DNA from: CAADGU01 sp035444285
GTDB taxonomy: Bacteria; Chloroflexota; Anaerolineae; Promineifilales; Promineifilaceae
Length of the DNA stretch: 64,000 nucleotides
Direction: 5' to 3'
NCBI GenBank assembly: GCA_035444285.1
Contig: DAOMOK010000004.1
Location: 387,464-451,463 of the forward strand
Part shown: piece by piece, positions 42,137 through 49,048 of the stretch
Layout of the letters: each line of letters starts with the position of its first letter
Numbering within the stretch: the first letter of the stretch is position 1
The notes under the pieces: generated by a model
Database searches by the model: none
The model's input: the letters and a program-made list of their open reading frames with translations, nothing else
What the model was told of the DNA's origin: nothing
Made by a program: the position numbers and the translations under genes

Positions 42137-42616
42137 ATGCCACCCAAAAGCCCCGCCGAATCCCGCGTCATCCTCACCCAGGTCATGGGGCCATCCCACG
42201 CCAACGTCATGGGCAATGTGCATGGCGGCTACATCATGAAAATCTGTGACGAAGCGGGCGGCATGGCCGCTATCCGTCATGCCCGTCACCCGGCTGTCAC
42301 CGTGGCCGTAGACTCCATGCGCTTTCATTCACCCGTTCACATCGGCAATTTGATGACGGTCACGGCCGAAGTTAGTTGGGTGGGGCGCACCTCGATGGAA
42401 ACGCGCGTTGTTGTCACCGCCGAAGATGTGCTGACGGGGCAAACCACCCACACCAACACGGCCTATTTTGTTTATGTGGCGCTGGACGAACACGGCCGTC
42501 CCACCCCCGTTCCCTCTCTCCTTTGCACCACGGACGAAGAGCAGTCCCGCTTCGAGCGCGCCGCGCAGCGCCAGGCCTACCGCTTGCAGCAGCACAGGCA
42601 AGACGGCCATGAATGA
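42137..42616 (+). CDS. Acyl-CoA thioesterase (hotdog fold)
   Basis: A 159-residue hotdog-fold thioesterase of the YciA/BFIT type. The start MPPKSPAESRVILTQVMGPSHANVMGNVHGGYIMKICDEAGG is typical, with the catalytic Asp in the DEAGG turn and the second-half strand VDSMRFHSPVHIG. It probably hydrolyses acyl-CoAs in lipid turnover. A longer reading from 42098 would start in the repeat array and is rejected. The stop overlaps the next gene's start by 8 bp, so the two are coupled. Confidence 0.9.
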   Translation: MPPKSPAESRVILTQVMGPSHANVMGNVHGGYIMKICDEAGGMAAIRHARHPAVTVAVDSMRFHSPVHIGNLMTVTAEVSWVGRTSMETRVVVTAEDVLTGQTTHTNTAYFVYVALDEHGRPTPVPSLLCTTDEEQSRFERAAQRQAYRLQQHRQDGHE

Positions 42617-43766
42617 AATGAGCGAAAAGCCCGGTCAGCCACGCTCCAAACTGCTGGAAATTTTGCTGGCCTCCCCTGCCGGGCAGGTTAGCCGTTTGCC
42701 CGCACCCGATATTGGCGTGGCCGAGGTGGAGCCATTCCCCTTTCTGGCCATCGTCGGCCAATATGAGATGAAGTTGGCGCTTACCCTGTCGCTGATTAAC
42801 CCACTCGTGGGTGGTGTTTTGCTCATTGGCCCCCGCGGTACGGCCAAGACTACGGCCGTGCGCGCCCTCACCGACCTGTTACCCACCACCCGGCGCAGCC
42901 TGTGCGCCTATGGCTGCACTGAAGAAGATGTGGAATTGTATGGTATGGATGGCGTGTGTAAAGATTGCGCCGTCAAATTTGGGCATGGTGACCCACTGAC
43001 CATCGCCGACAAAGTGCGCATTTTTGAACTGCCCTTAAACTCCCGTCTGGAAGACGTGATCGGCGGCATCAATGAACGGCTGGCGCTGGAACAACAAAAA
43101 GTGCGTCTGGAACGGGGTTTGTTAGGCCACGCCGACGGGCACATCGTCTACATTGACGAAGTGAATCTCCTTGAGGACGTGATCACCGATGCCATGTTAG
43201 ACGCGGCGGCTCAGGGGCATTACACCGTGCGCCGTGGCCCACTCAAGCTGACCTATAAAGCGCGTATCATGCTCATTGGCTCGATGAACCCGGAAGAGGG
43301 CTGGCTGCGCCCGCAATTGATGGATCGTTTTGGGCTGCGGGCGATTGTGCGCGGTCTGACGGACGCCGACCTGCGTTACCAGGCATATGAACGCGCCGTT
43401 GTTTACCGGCGGCAGCCAGATCTCTTTGTCGCCGGGTATGCCGAGGCTACCATGGCCCTGGCCGAAGAAATTCAGCAGGCCCGTGACCGCCTGCCGCAAG
43501 TGATGGTTACTGACGAAGCCCGTAGTCTGGGGCTGTCGTTGGTGACGGCGCTGCAAATTGAGTCCAGCCGGGCCGAAATTACCCTGTTTGAAGCGGCGCG
43601 CGCCCATGCCGCGGCCGATGAACGCACGGCCGTGACCCCCGATGATGTGCGCGCCGTGGCCATGCTGGCCCTGCGCCAGCGCCAAAGCCACGCCCTGGAC
43701 AAATTTTTCGCCGAGCAGTCTGAGGAAGATGCCCGGCTAACGGCCGTGTGGGAGAAAAGTAATTGA
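42609..43766 (+). CDS. Mg-chelatase ChlI-like AAA+ ATPase
   Basis: A 385-residue AAA+ protein like the I subunit of magnesium chelatase and related MoxR-type ATPases. Walker A is IGPRGTAKTT (K80), Walker B is HIVYIDEVNLLED, and sensor 1 is LIGSMNPEEG. A four-cysteine cluster (C99, C103, C117, C120; CX3C and CX2C) lies just after the Walker A helix and looks zinc-binding. No chelatase D or H subunit is in the window, so its target is open; a VWA-domain partner is expected. A start at 42468 is possible in frame but runs through the thioesterase gene. Confidence 0.87.
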   Translation: MNEMSEKPGQPRSKLLEILLASPAGQVSRLPAPDIGVAEVEPFPFLAIVGQYEMKLALTLSLINPLVGGVLLIGPRGTAKTTAVRALTDLLPTTRRSLCAYGCTEEDVELYGMDGVCKDCAVKFGHGDPLTIADKVRIFELPLNSRLEDVIGGINERLALEQQKVRLERGLLGHADGHIVYIDEVNLLEDVITDAMLDAAAQGHYTVRRGPLKLTYKARIMLIGSMNPEEGWLRPQLMDRFGLRAIVRGLTDADLRYQAYERAVVYRRQPDLFVAGYAEATMALAEEIQQARDRLPQVMVTDEARSLGLSLVTALQIESSRAEITLFEAARAHAAADERTAVTPDDVRAVAMLALRQRQSHALDKFFAEQSEEDARLTAVWEKSN

Positions 43767-43810
43767 GTAATGGGGTAATTACCCCATTACTCAATTACCC
43801 CATTACCCCA
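43763..43810. repeat. Inverted array (GAGTAATGGGGTAAT / ATTACCCCATTACTC)
   Basis: A palindrome GAGTAATGGGGTAAT-ATTACCCC... is followed by more ATTACCCC units and touches the start codon at 43810. It is the same type as at 14496. Confidence 0.88.
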
Positions 43811-44460
43811 TGCTCCCCAAACAAACGCGCACCATTCTGCTGCTGGGGCTGACGGCTGTGTTTATTGGTTATCTCATGGTCTGGCTGCCGGGGCCGGGAG
43901 CCGGTCTCAGCTTTTTGGGCATTGAGTTAGGCGAGTGGGTCAAGTTTATGGGGGTGGGGCTGGAACGCAACCTCTTTTACCTGCCGCCGATCACCCTGGC
44001 GCTGATGTTGGTGACGTTGACGCTGTTGGGGGGCAACGGCCGTTGGCAAAGTTGGGCCATACGTGGTCTGGCGCTGCTCATAAGCTGGCAGGCATTCCCC
44101 GCCATTGAAGACATCACCGGCCCGGTACGCCACGAATACATGCCCCGCGTGCAATGGATTGGCCTGGTGCTGTTAGCGATTGTCATCGCCACTATTCTCT
44201 GTTGGGCGGTGAAATTAGAAACCCGGCAGTGGCTTTGCTGGCTGCTGCTGGTAGTCTTTAGCCTGATAGGGGCTGTGCAGCCAACGCGGATTTACCTGCA
44301 AATTCAACCCAACGTGGCGCAGTTGGTGGGGGTGTCTATTGGCTTTGGGTGGGGGTTAATCTTAAATGGGGTGGGGCACTTGCTGGTTGCCGGGGTGAGT
44401 GGATGGCAATTGAGGCAAATGGTGAGGCAAAAGCGTAGTGCGCCGGCCTATCCAGTTTAG
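43810..44460 (+). CDS. Polytopic membrane protein of unknown function
   Basis: A 216-residue protein with about six membrane helices, no recognisable motif and a basic C-terminal tail. Its start codon follows the repeat array without a ribosome-binding site. It is probably cotranscribed with the Mg-chelatase-like gene just upstream, but no functional link is apparent. Confidence 0.7.
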   Translation: MLPKQTRTILLLGLTAVFIGYLMVWLPGPGAGLSFLGIELGEWVKFMGVGLERNLFYLPPITLALMLVTLTLLGGNGRWQSWAIRGLALLISWQAFPAIEDITGPVRHEYMPRVQWIGLVLLAIVIATILCWAVKLETRQWLCWLLLVVFSLIGAVQPTRIYLQIQPNVAQLVGVSIGFGWGLILNGVGHLLVAGVSGWQLRQMVRQKRSAPAYPV

Positions 44461-44487
44461 CGAGGCCGGGCACTACGCAATCAGGCG

Positions 44488-44727
44488 TTAAACCGCCATG
44501 CGATGATCAATATAATATATCGCTTCACCGACAGTCGTGATCTTCTGAGCTTCGTCATCGGAAATTTCGCCGCCAAACTCTTCTTCGAAAGCCATAATGA
44601 GTTCGACTAAATCCAATGAATCAGCTTCCAGGTCTTCGCGGAAACGCGCTTCAGGTACTACCTGTTCTTCGTCTACGCCTAATAAATCCACGATAATAGC
44701 GGTTATACGAGTCTGTGTATCACTCAT
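44488..44727 (-). CDS. acpP: Acyl carrier protein
   Basis: A 79-residue ACP. The 4'-phosphopantetheine attachment motif is EADSLDLVEL with S37. The helix pattern and acidic character are typical of fatty-acid ACP. AAGGAG precedes the ATG by nine bases and a TTGACA-16-TAAAAT promoter lies upstream. It is activated by AcpS (encoded at 11357). It stands alone, not in a fab cluster. Confidence 0.94.
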   Translation of the reverse strand: MSDTQTRITAIIVDLLGVDEEQVVPEARFREDLEADSLDLVELIMAFEEEFGGEISDDEAQKITTVGEAIYYIDHRMAV

Positions 44728-44775
44728 CTACCTGATCTCCTTCAAATTTTGAATTCCATTTGCAATGGCGGGGCA

Positions 44776-44803
44776 ATTTTAGAAGCAACCACCAAATTGT
44801 CAA
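44776..44803 (-). promoter_or_regulatory. Strong sigma-70-like promoter for acpP
   Basis: On the minus strand: TTGACA, a 16-bp spacer and TAAAAT. The leader is about 40 bases. Confidence 0.7.
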
Positions 44804-44866
44804 GCAGTGATTGGTCAGGGCTGCCCTCTTGCCGATAAACACAACCCCTGGGTTAGGGGGAAGTTT

Positions 44867-44913
44867 CGGAGATTGAGAGATTGACCAATCTCCTAATCGC
44901 TCAATCTCCGTCT
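44867..44913. repeat. 7-bp-period hairpin array (GAGATTG type)
   Basis: GGAGATTGAGAGATTG faces CAATCTCCTAATCGCTCAATCTCC. It lies just after the paaD stop and may end paa transcription. Confidence 0.82.
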
Positions 44914-45392
44914 TACAGCGCCTTAAACTGCTCAAACCCGTCCTGGCATTCGTGGCAGTACCAGATGCTTTTGCACAGGGTAGGGCCAAAAGCGTTTTTG
45001 AGGATGGTGTTAGTGGAGCCGCAGCGGGGACAGGTTGCCACATCCAAAAAAGCCACCGGAATCAGGTTGCCGCCGTGCCGGATGGGTGGAGCGATACCCA
45101 GTTTTTGCAGCTTTTCCCGTGCCGAGTCGGCAATCCAATCCGATGTCCACGGTGGGTGCAGAACGGTCTCGACTGTGACCTGGCTAAAGCCCAGTTCGTG
45201 GATTTTAGCTTCTATATCTCGCCGCATCACGTCCAGCGCCGGGCAGCCGGAGAAGGTGGGCGTCATTTTGACGTGAACGCTGTCCCCGGTCAGTTGTACG
45301 TCACGCACAATGCCCATTTCCACCACGGAAATGAGGGGGAGTTCTGGGTCTTTGACTTCTTCCAGGGCTTGCCAGATAGTGGGTATCATCAC
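44913..45392 (-). CDS. paaD: Phenylacetyl-CoA epoxidase subunit PaaD
   Basis: A 159-residue PaaD (DUF59-type) protein needed for maturation of the phenylacetyl-CoA 1,2-epoxidase. The N-terminal KDPELPLISVVEMGIVRDV and the SGCPALDV segment mark the DUF59 fold, and the C-terminus has a four-cysteine zinc site (CPRCGS, then WYCHEC). It is the last gene of paaABCD. A 16-bp inverted repeat separates it from paaC. Confidence 0.92.
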   Translation of the reverse strand: MMIPTIWQALEEVKDPELPLISVVEMGIVRDVQLTGDSVHVKMTPTFSGCPALDVMRRDIEAKIHELGFSQVTVETVLHPPWTSDWIADSAREKLQKLGIAPPIRHGGNLIPVAFLDVATCPRCGSTNTILKNAFGPTLCKSIWYCHECQDGFEQFKAL

Positions 45393-45406
45393 TTATGCGT
45401 TTTGTG

Positions 45407-45455
45407 CGTAGTAGGCGATTTAACGCCGTCCAAAGGCGATAAATCGCCTACTACG
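45407..45455. repeat. 16-bp perfect inverted repeat between paaC and paaD
   Basis: Arms at 45407-45422 and 45440-45455 (CGTAGTAGGCGATTTA and its complement) enclose a 17-base loop. It would fold in the paa mRNA and may attenuate or protect the transcript. Confidence 0.88.
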
Positions 45456-45465
45456 TACATGTAGA

Positions 45466-46221
45466 TTACCAGACGGCATCTGGGTATTGGCGGGCGACGG
45501 ATTGCATTTCGGTCAGCAGGTGGGTGAGGTATTCGCTGTGGTGGGCGCGGTTGGAAGCGGGTGGGATGTGGTTGGTGGGAATGGTGAGGCCAGCCTGGGA
45601 AAGGTGGGTGGTGGTGAGGTGCAGCCATTCGTCGTGCAGAGATGAGGGGGTCACGGCCGTACCCGCTTCCCCCAACTTTTCATCTTCTGGCATGTTTATA
45701 AACAGTTGTTGCGCATAAGGCCAGAGTGTATCCAGGGCAGTTTGCATCCGCCTGTTGCTTTCGGCCGTGCCCAACCCCAAGCGCATTACCCAGGCGCCGG
45801 TGTGGCGCAGGTGATAGATTTCCTCAATGCGGATTTTGGCGGCGGCTTCAGCCAGGGGGCGGTAGTTGCTGCCGGCCAATTGCGCCAGATGCAGCATCTC
45901 GTACACATCAAACAGGTATTGGCGCAGCATACTGAACGCCCAGTCACCGTTAGGCAACTCCACCAGTTGCACATTGCGATAAGCGGCGGCGTCACGGAAG
46001 AACACGGCCGTGTCTACTTCCTCTCCCGTCAACTCCTGCCGCAGCCGGTACCAGGTGGCGGCGTGCCCCATTTCATCCAGGGCAATGTTGGTAAAGGCAA
46101 TATCTTCTTCCAGAATGGGGCCGTGCCCCGTCCATTCCGAGTTGCGATGCGCCAGGATCAATTCATCGTCGGCGAGTGATAGAAGTTTGTGGGCAAGGGC
46201 GGTTTGGTGGTGTGGGATCAT
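45466..46221 (-). CDS. paaC: Phenylacetyl-CoA epoxidase subunit PaaC
   Basis: A 251-residue ferritin-like structural subunit of the phenylacetyl-CoA epoxidase. ILAHRNSEWTGHGPILEEDIAFTNIALDEMGHAATWY is the typical first helix pair. PaaC supports PaaA without catalysing. An in-frame start at 46413 overlaps paaB and is not supported; ATG 46221 is in the right place and the repeat array before it again touches the leader. Confidence 0.93.
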   Translation of the reverse strand: MIPHHQTALAHKLLSLADDELILAHRNSEWTGHGPILEEDIAFTNIALDEMGHAATWYRLRQELTGEEVDTAVFFRDAAAYRNVQLVELPNGDWAFSMLRQYLFDVYEMLHLAQLAGSNYRPLAEAAAKIRIEEIYHLRHTGAWVMRLGLGTAESNRRMQTALDTLWPYAQQLFINMPEDEKLGEAGTAVTPSSLHDEWLHLTTTHLSQAGLTIPTNHIPPASNRAHHSEYLTHLLTEMQSVARQYPDAVW

Positions 46222-46222
46222 G

Positions 46223-46266
46223 GGATGAATGAGATCAGGAGATTCAATCTCCCAATCTCTTAATCT
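46223..46266. repeat. 7-bp-period hairpin array between paaB and paaC
   Basis: GAGATCAGGAGATTC and GAATCTCCCAATCTCTTAATCTC form a hairpin directly before the paaC start. Confidence 0.85.
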
Positions 46267-46802
46267 CTGCTTTCTCGTTTTATCTTCTGCATGGTAAACA
46301 CGGTGCGATATTGGTTGGGCAGGCGGTATAGTTTGTCTTTGGCAGGGGCGAACAGGGGGATGGCGTCGGCTTCTTCGCTGCGGGTAACGGCCGTTGCCGG
46401 GCACACCCACCACACAAAAACTTGCTCCGCCGAGAAAGTGGCGATGGCTTGTTGCAGGGCGTGAGCGGGCGAACTGGCTTCTACTTCCCCTACATAAGTG
46501 GTAAAGGTCATGCCGCGCCGTTCTGTTTGTTTTTGGAAGACCAGGTAGGTTTCTGTGGGCGCGTGTGGGTTAATGTCTGCCTGCCAGGTATTACTGTCCG
46601 CCAGTTCTTCGGCCGTTTTGCTGGTGATGGCGTCGGCGCGGGCTACCCACAGGCTGTGGCATTTGGGGCGGCGGGCGAAGAGGTCACGGCCGTTTTGCAG
46701 CGCCATCTCCGCATCCACCGCATGAACGGTGCCAATACTTTCGTGCGGTTCCCCTGGACGGTCTTGTTTGAAAACCTCGTAACGAGGCCATTGGGTGTCC
46801 AT
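46260..46802 (-). CDS. paaB: Phenylacetyl-CoA epoxidase subunit PaaB, double length
   Basis: A 180-residue PaaB. The single-domain protein in E. coli is near 95 residues. Here the PaaB fold occurs twice: YEVFKQDRPGEPHESIGTVHA with SLWVARADAI, and YLVFQKQTERRGMTFTTYVGEVEAS with VFVWWVCPATAV. So it is an internal duplication. It lies between paaA and paaC and should bridge the epoxidase complex. The start codon follows a repeat array. Confidence 0.92.
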   Translation of the reverse strand: MDTQWPRYEVFKQDRPGEPHESIGTVHAVDAEMALQNGRDLFARRPKCHSLWVARADAITSKTAEELADSNTWQADINPHAPTETYLVFQKQTERRGMTFTTYVGEVEASSPAHALQQAIATFSAEQVFVWWVCPATAVTRSEEADAIPLFAPAKDKLYRLPNQYRTVFTMQKIKRESRD

Positions 46803-46805
46803 TTT

Positions 46806-46878
46806 CGTAAGCCGTAAGCCGTGATCCGTAATCCGTGATCCGTTTACGGATCACGGATTACGATTTACGGATTACGTT
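46806..46878. repeat. 7-bp-period hairpin array (CGTAAGC/CGTAATC type) between paaA and paaB
   Basis: CGTAAGC, CGTAAGC, CGTGATC, CGTAATC, CGTGATC, then the complementary TTACGGA, TCACGGA, TTACGAT, TTACGGA. The right end enters the 3' end of paaA, so it supplies paaA's last codons. Confidence 0.92.
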
Positions 46879-47809
46879 CTCCATACGCCGCCAGTGCTTC
46901 ACGCACCCAACGGCCGTTGTCGTGGGCGTCGCGCCGTGCCTGTAAACGAGCGGTATTCATTGGCCCGTTGCCTTTGACCACCTGCCAGAATTCATCCCAG
47001 TCAATTTCGCCGGAAATCCAGTTGCCGGATTCTGTGTCGTAGCACAGGTTGGGGTCGGGCACTTCCAGCCCTAAAGCGTGCAGCAGGGGGACAAGTTCGT
47101 TAACAAATTCCTGGCGCAATTGATCGTTGGTTTTTGTTTTAATGCCCCATCGGATCAATTCATCTGAATTGCTGGAGACGGAGTCTTGGGGGCCAAACAT
47201 CATCAGCGTCGGCCACCAGAAGCGGTTGATACTATCCTGCGCCATCGCCTTTTGCGCCGGCGTGCCCTGGGCGTATTGGATGATCATCTCCTGACCTTGT
47301 TTTTTGTGGAAGCCTTCTTCGGCGCAGATGCGCACCATCGCCCGCGAGTAGGGGCCGTAGGAGCATTGGGCGAGCATGGTTTGGTTCATAATGGCTGCGC
47401 CATCCACCAGCCAGCCAATCGCGCCCATATCGCTCCAGGTGATGGTAGGGTAGTTGAAGATGCTTGAATACTTGGCCTGCCCGGTGAGCAAGGCTTTCAG
47501 CATTTCTTCGCGGGTGGCGCCTAATGTTTCGGCGGCGTGGTAGAGATATTGGCCGTGCCCGGCTTCGTCTTGCACTTTGGCCAGCAGCACTTGTTTGCGG
47601 CGCAGGTTGGGGGCGCGGGTAATCCAGGCGCCTTCGGGCAACATGCCCACCACTTCGCTGTGGGCGTGTTGGGAGATCATGCGGATCAACTGCTTGCGGT
47701 AGCGTTCGGGCATCCAGTCGCCGGGTTCAATTTTTTCGCCGCGGGCAATGCGGGCTTCAAATTCGGCTAATTTTTGGGGATAATCAGGGTCGGTTTCTTT
47801 ACCATACAT
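46865..47809 (-). CDS. paaA: Phenylacetyl-CoA epoxidase catalytic subunit PaaA
   Basis: A 314-residue diiron subunit that epoxidises phenylacetyl-CoA. The iron-binding helices are visible: MISQHAHSEVVGMLPEG, then KVQDEAGHGQYLY (EXXH), and a second pair around ICAEEGFHKKQGQEM (EXXH). It heads the minus-strand paaABCD operon; no paaE reductase or paaK ligase is adjacent. I chose ATG 47809, because the longer reading to 47905 enters the next gene. The C-terminal few residues (AAYGERNP) run into a repeat array. Confidence 0.95.
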   Translation of the reverse strand: MYGKETDPDYPQKLAEFEARIARGEKIEPGDWMPERYRKQLIRMISQHAHSEVVGMLPEGAWITRAPNLRRKQVLLAKVQDEAGHGQYLYHAAETLGATREEMLKALLTGQAKYSSIFNYPTITWSDMGAIGWLVDGAAIMNQTMLAQCSYGPYSRAMVRICAEEGFHKKQGQEMIIQYAQGTPAQKAMAQDSINRFWWPTLMMFGPQDSVSSNSDELIRWGIKTKTNDQLRQEFVNELVPLLHALGLEVPDPNLCYDTESGNWISGEIDWDEFWQVVKGNGPMNTARLQARRDAHDNGRWVREALAAYGERNP

Positions 47810-47864
47810 GGGTTGCCTGCCTTGCGGTTGAAATCGGTTGTATATGGGAATGTATTGCCGGAAA

Positions 47865-48935
47865 TTATACCTGATACTCTCTATCTCGCACGGCCGTAAC
47901 CGCAAACGCCATCAAAACCAGCCCCACCCCCAATGCCAGCATGACGCCGGCCTGAAAATAAACACGCACCAGCCAGCGGTCAGCGACCGTTGTCACCAGA
48001 TTCATGCCTAATTGGCGCAGCGGGAGGGCCAGGGGGTCTGTGGGGGGCGGCACGGCCGTGCGCGCCACAAACGTCAGCAGCGCCGGGGTAATGATGGCAA
48101 AAAAGAGGACGAAGACGGCCGTAATTACCAACGGCCAGCCCCACCAATGTCCCCAGGTAGGCAGCGAACGCACGACCAACAGGGCAATCAGCAGCAGGCA
48201 AGCCAGCGGCAGCAGCCACAACGCCCAGCCCCAGGTGCGGGCCAGGGTAAAATTACGCTGCAACCGCTCCAGTTCGACGCGACGTTCTGCCGAAATAGCC
48301 GTCGCCCCATTCTCGCCAAAGAGCGGCAGGCGCACCACCCCGGCATTGGCGACAAGTTCCGGGTTGTTCTCAATGGCTTGTACAACGGCCGTATGCACCG
48401 CCGCGCTCACATCCTGCACATTGGTCCCCGGCGGCAGGCAGTCGGGGATGTCTACATTGCCCACTGTGTTGAAGTTGGGTGCGGTTGTGCAGGGGGGTAG
48501 ATTGACGATAACGGCCGTGACCATTTGCTGCCCCGCTGGCCCCAGCAGCGAATCCAGCAAGGGGCGGGTATCCAGCGTGACCTCGGCAGCAGCCGGATCG
48601 CCGGTTTCCAGGTAATCGTACAGCCCATCCACAGTTGCTTCGGCCTGAGTATCCAGCCAGCCAGGGGGAATGACGGTAGCCACGGCCGTTTGCAACTGCT
48701 CTTCGTCAATGGGTAAATCGGTAATGCCTCGCGCCAATGCTTCTTGCCGGGCAGCTTCCATGATGAGGGCGGGCGCCGTCTGGCGCACTACTTCATCCAG
48801 CCCGGTAAACAGCCCTTTCACGGCCTCCCGGTCAGTGGCGACGACGATCAGATTATAGCTAATCAGGGCGATGACGGCCGTGAGCACAAAAAGCGCCGCC
48901 ACAAATCCTGCTGTTGCCTGTAAACATCCGCGCAT
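47865..48935 (-). CDS. Membrane protein with N-terminal and C-terminal helices, unknown function
   Basis: A 356-residue protein with one N-terminal membrane helix, a 200-residue extracytoplasmic domain with paired cysteines, and three C-terminal helices. It resembles a group of Chloroflexota membrane proteins of no known role. GGAGAAATTT before ATG 48935 sets the start; the longer reading to 49010 would encode heptamer-repeat peptides. It is next to the BcsB-like gene on the same strand, so the two may function together at the surface. Confidence 0.72.
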   Translation of the reverse strand: MRGCLQATAGFVAALFVLTAVIALISYNLIVVATDREAVKGLFTGLDEVVRQTAPALIMEAARQEALARGITDLPIDEEQLQTAVATVIPPGWLDTQAEATVDGLYDYLETGDPAAAEVTLDTRPLLDSLLGPAGQQMVTAVIVNLPPCTTAPNFNTVGNVDIPDCLPPGTNVQDVSAAVHTAVVQAIENNPELVANAGVVRLPLFGENGATAISAERRVELERLQRNFTLARTWGWALWLLPLACLLLIALLVVRSLPTWGHWWGWPLVITAVFVLFFAIITPALLTFVARTAVPPPTDPLALPLRQLGMNLVTTVADRWLVRVYFQAGVMLALGVGLVLMAFAVTAVRDREYQV

Positions 48936-48944
48936 AAATTTCTC

Positions 48945-49046
48945 CGTAATCGGTAATCGGTAATCGGTTATCGGTGGAAGAATAACAATATACGAGAATG
49001 GCTGCCCCACCGTTTACCGATTACTGTCCACCGATTACCGATTATC
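48945..49046. repeat. 7-bp-period split hairpin array (GTAATCG/CGATTAC)
   Basis: Three GTAATCG copies and GTTATCG lie at 48946-48975, and CCGTTTACCGATTACTG, CACCGATTACCGATTA lie at about 49008-49046. The arms bracket about 35 bp of unrelated sequence. Confidence 0.87.
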
Positions 49047-49048
49047 CC

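Noticed and set aside
47865..49010. Start at 49010 for the membrane protein
   Set aside because: The extra N-terminal residues (PPITDYRLPITE) are heptamer-repeat translation; ATG 48935 has GGAG.
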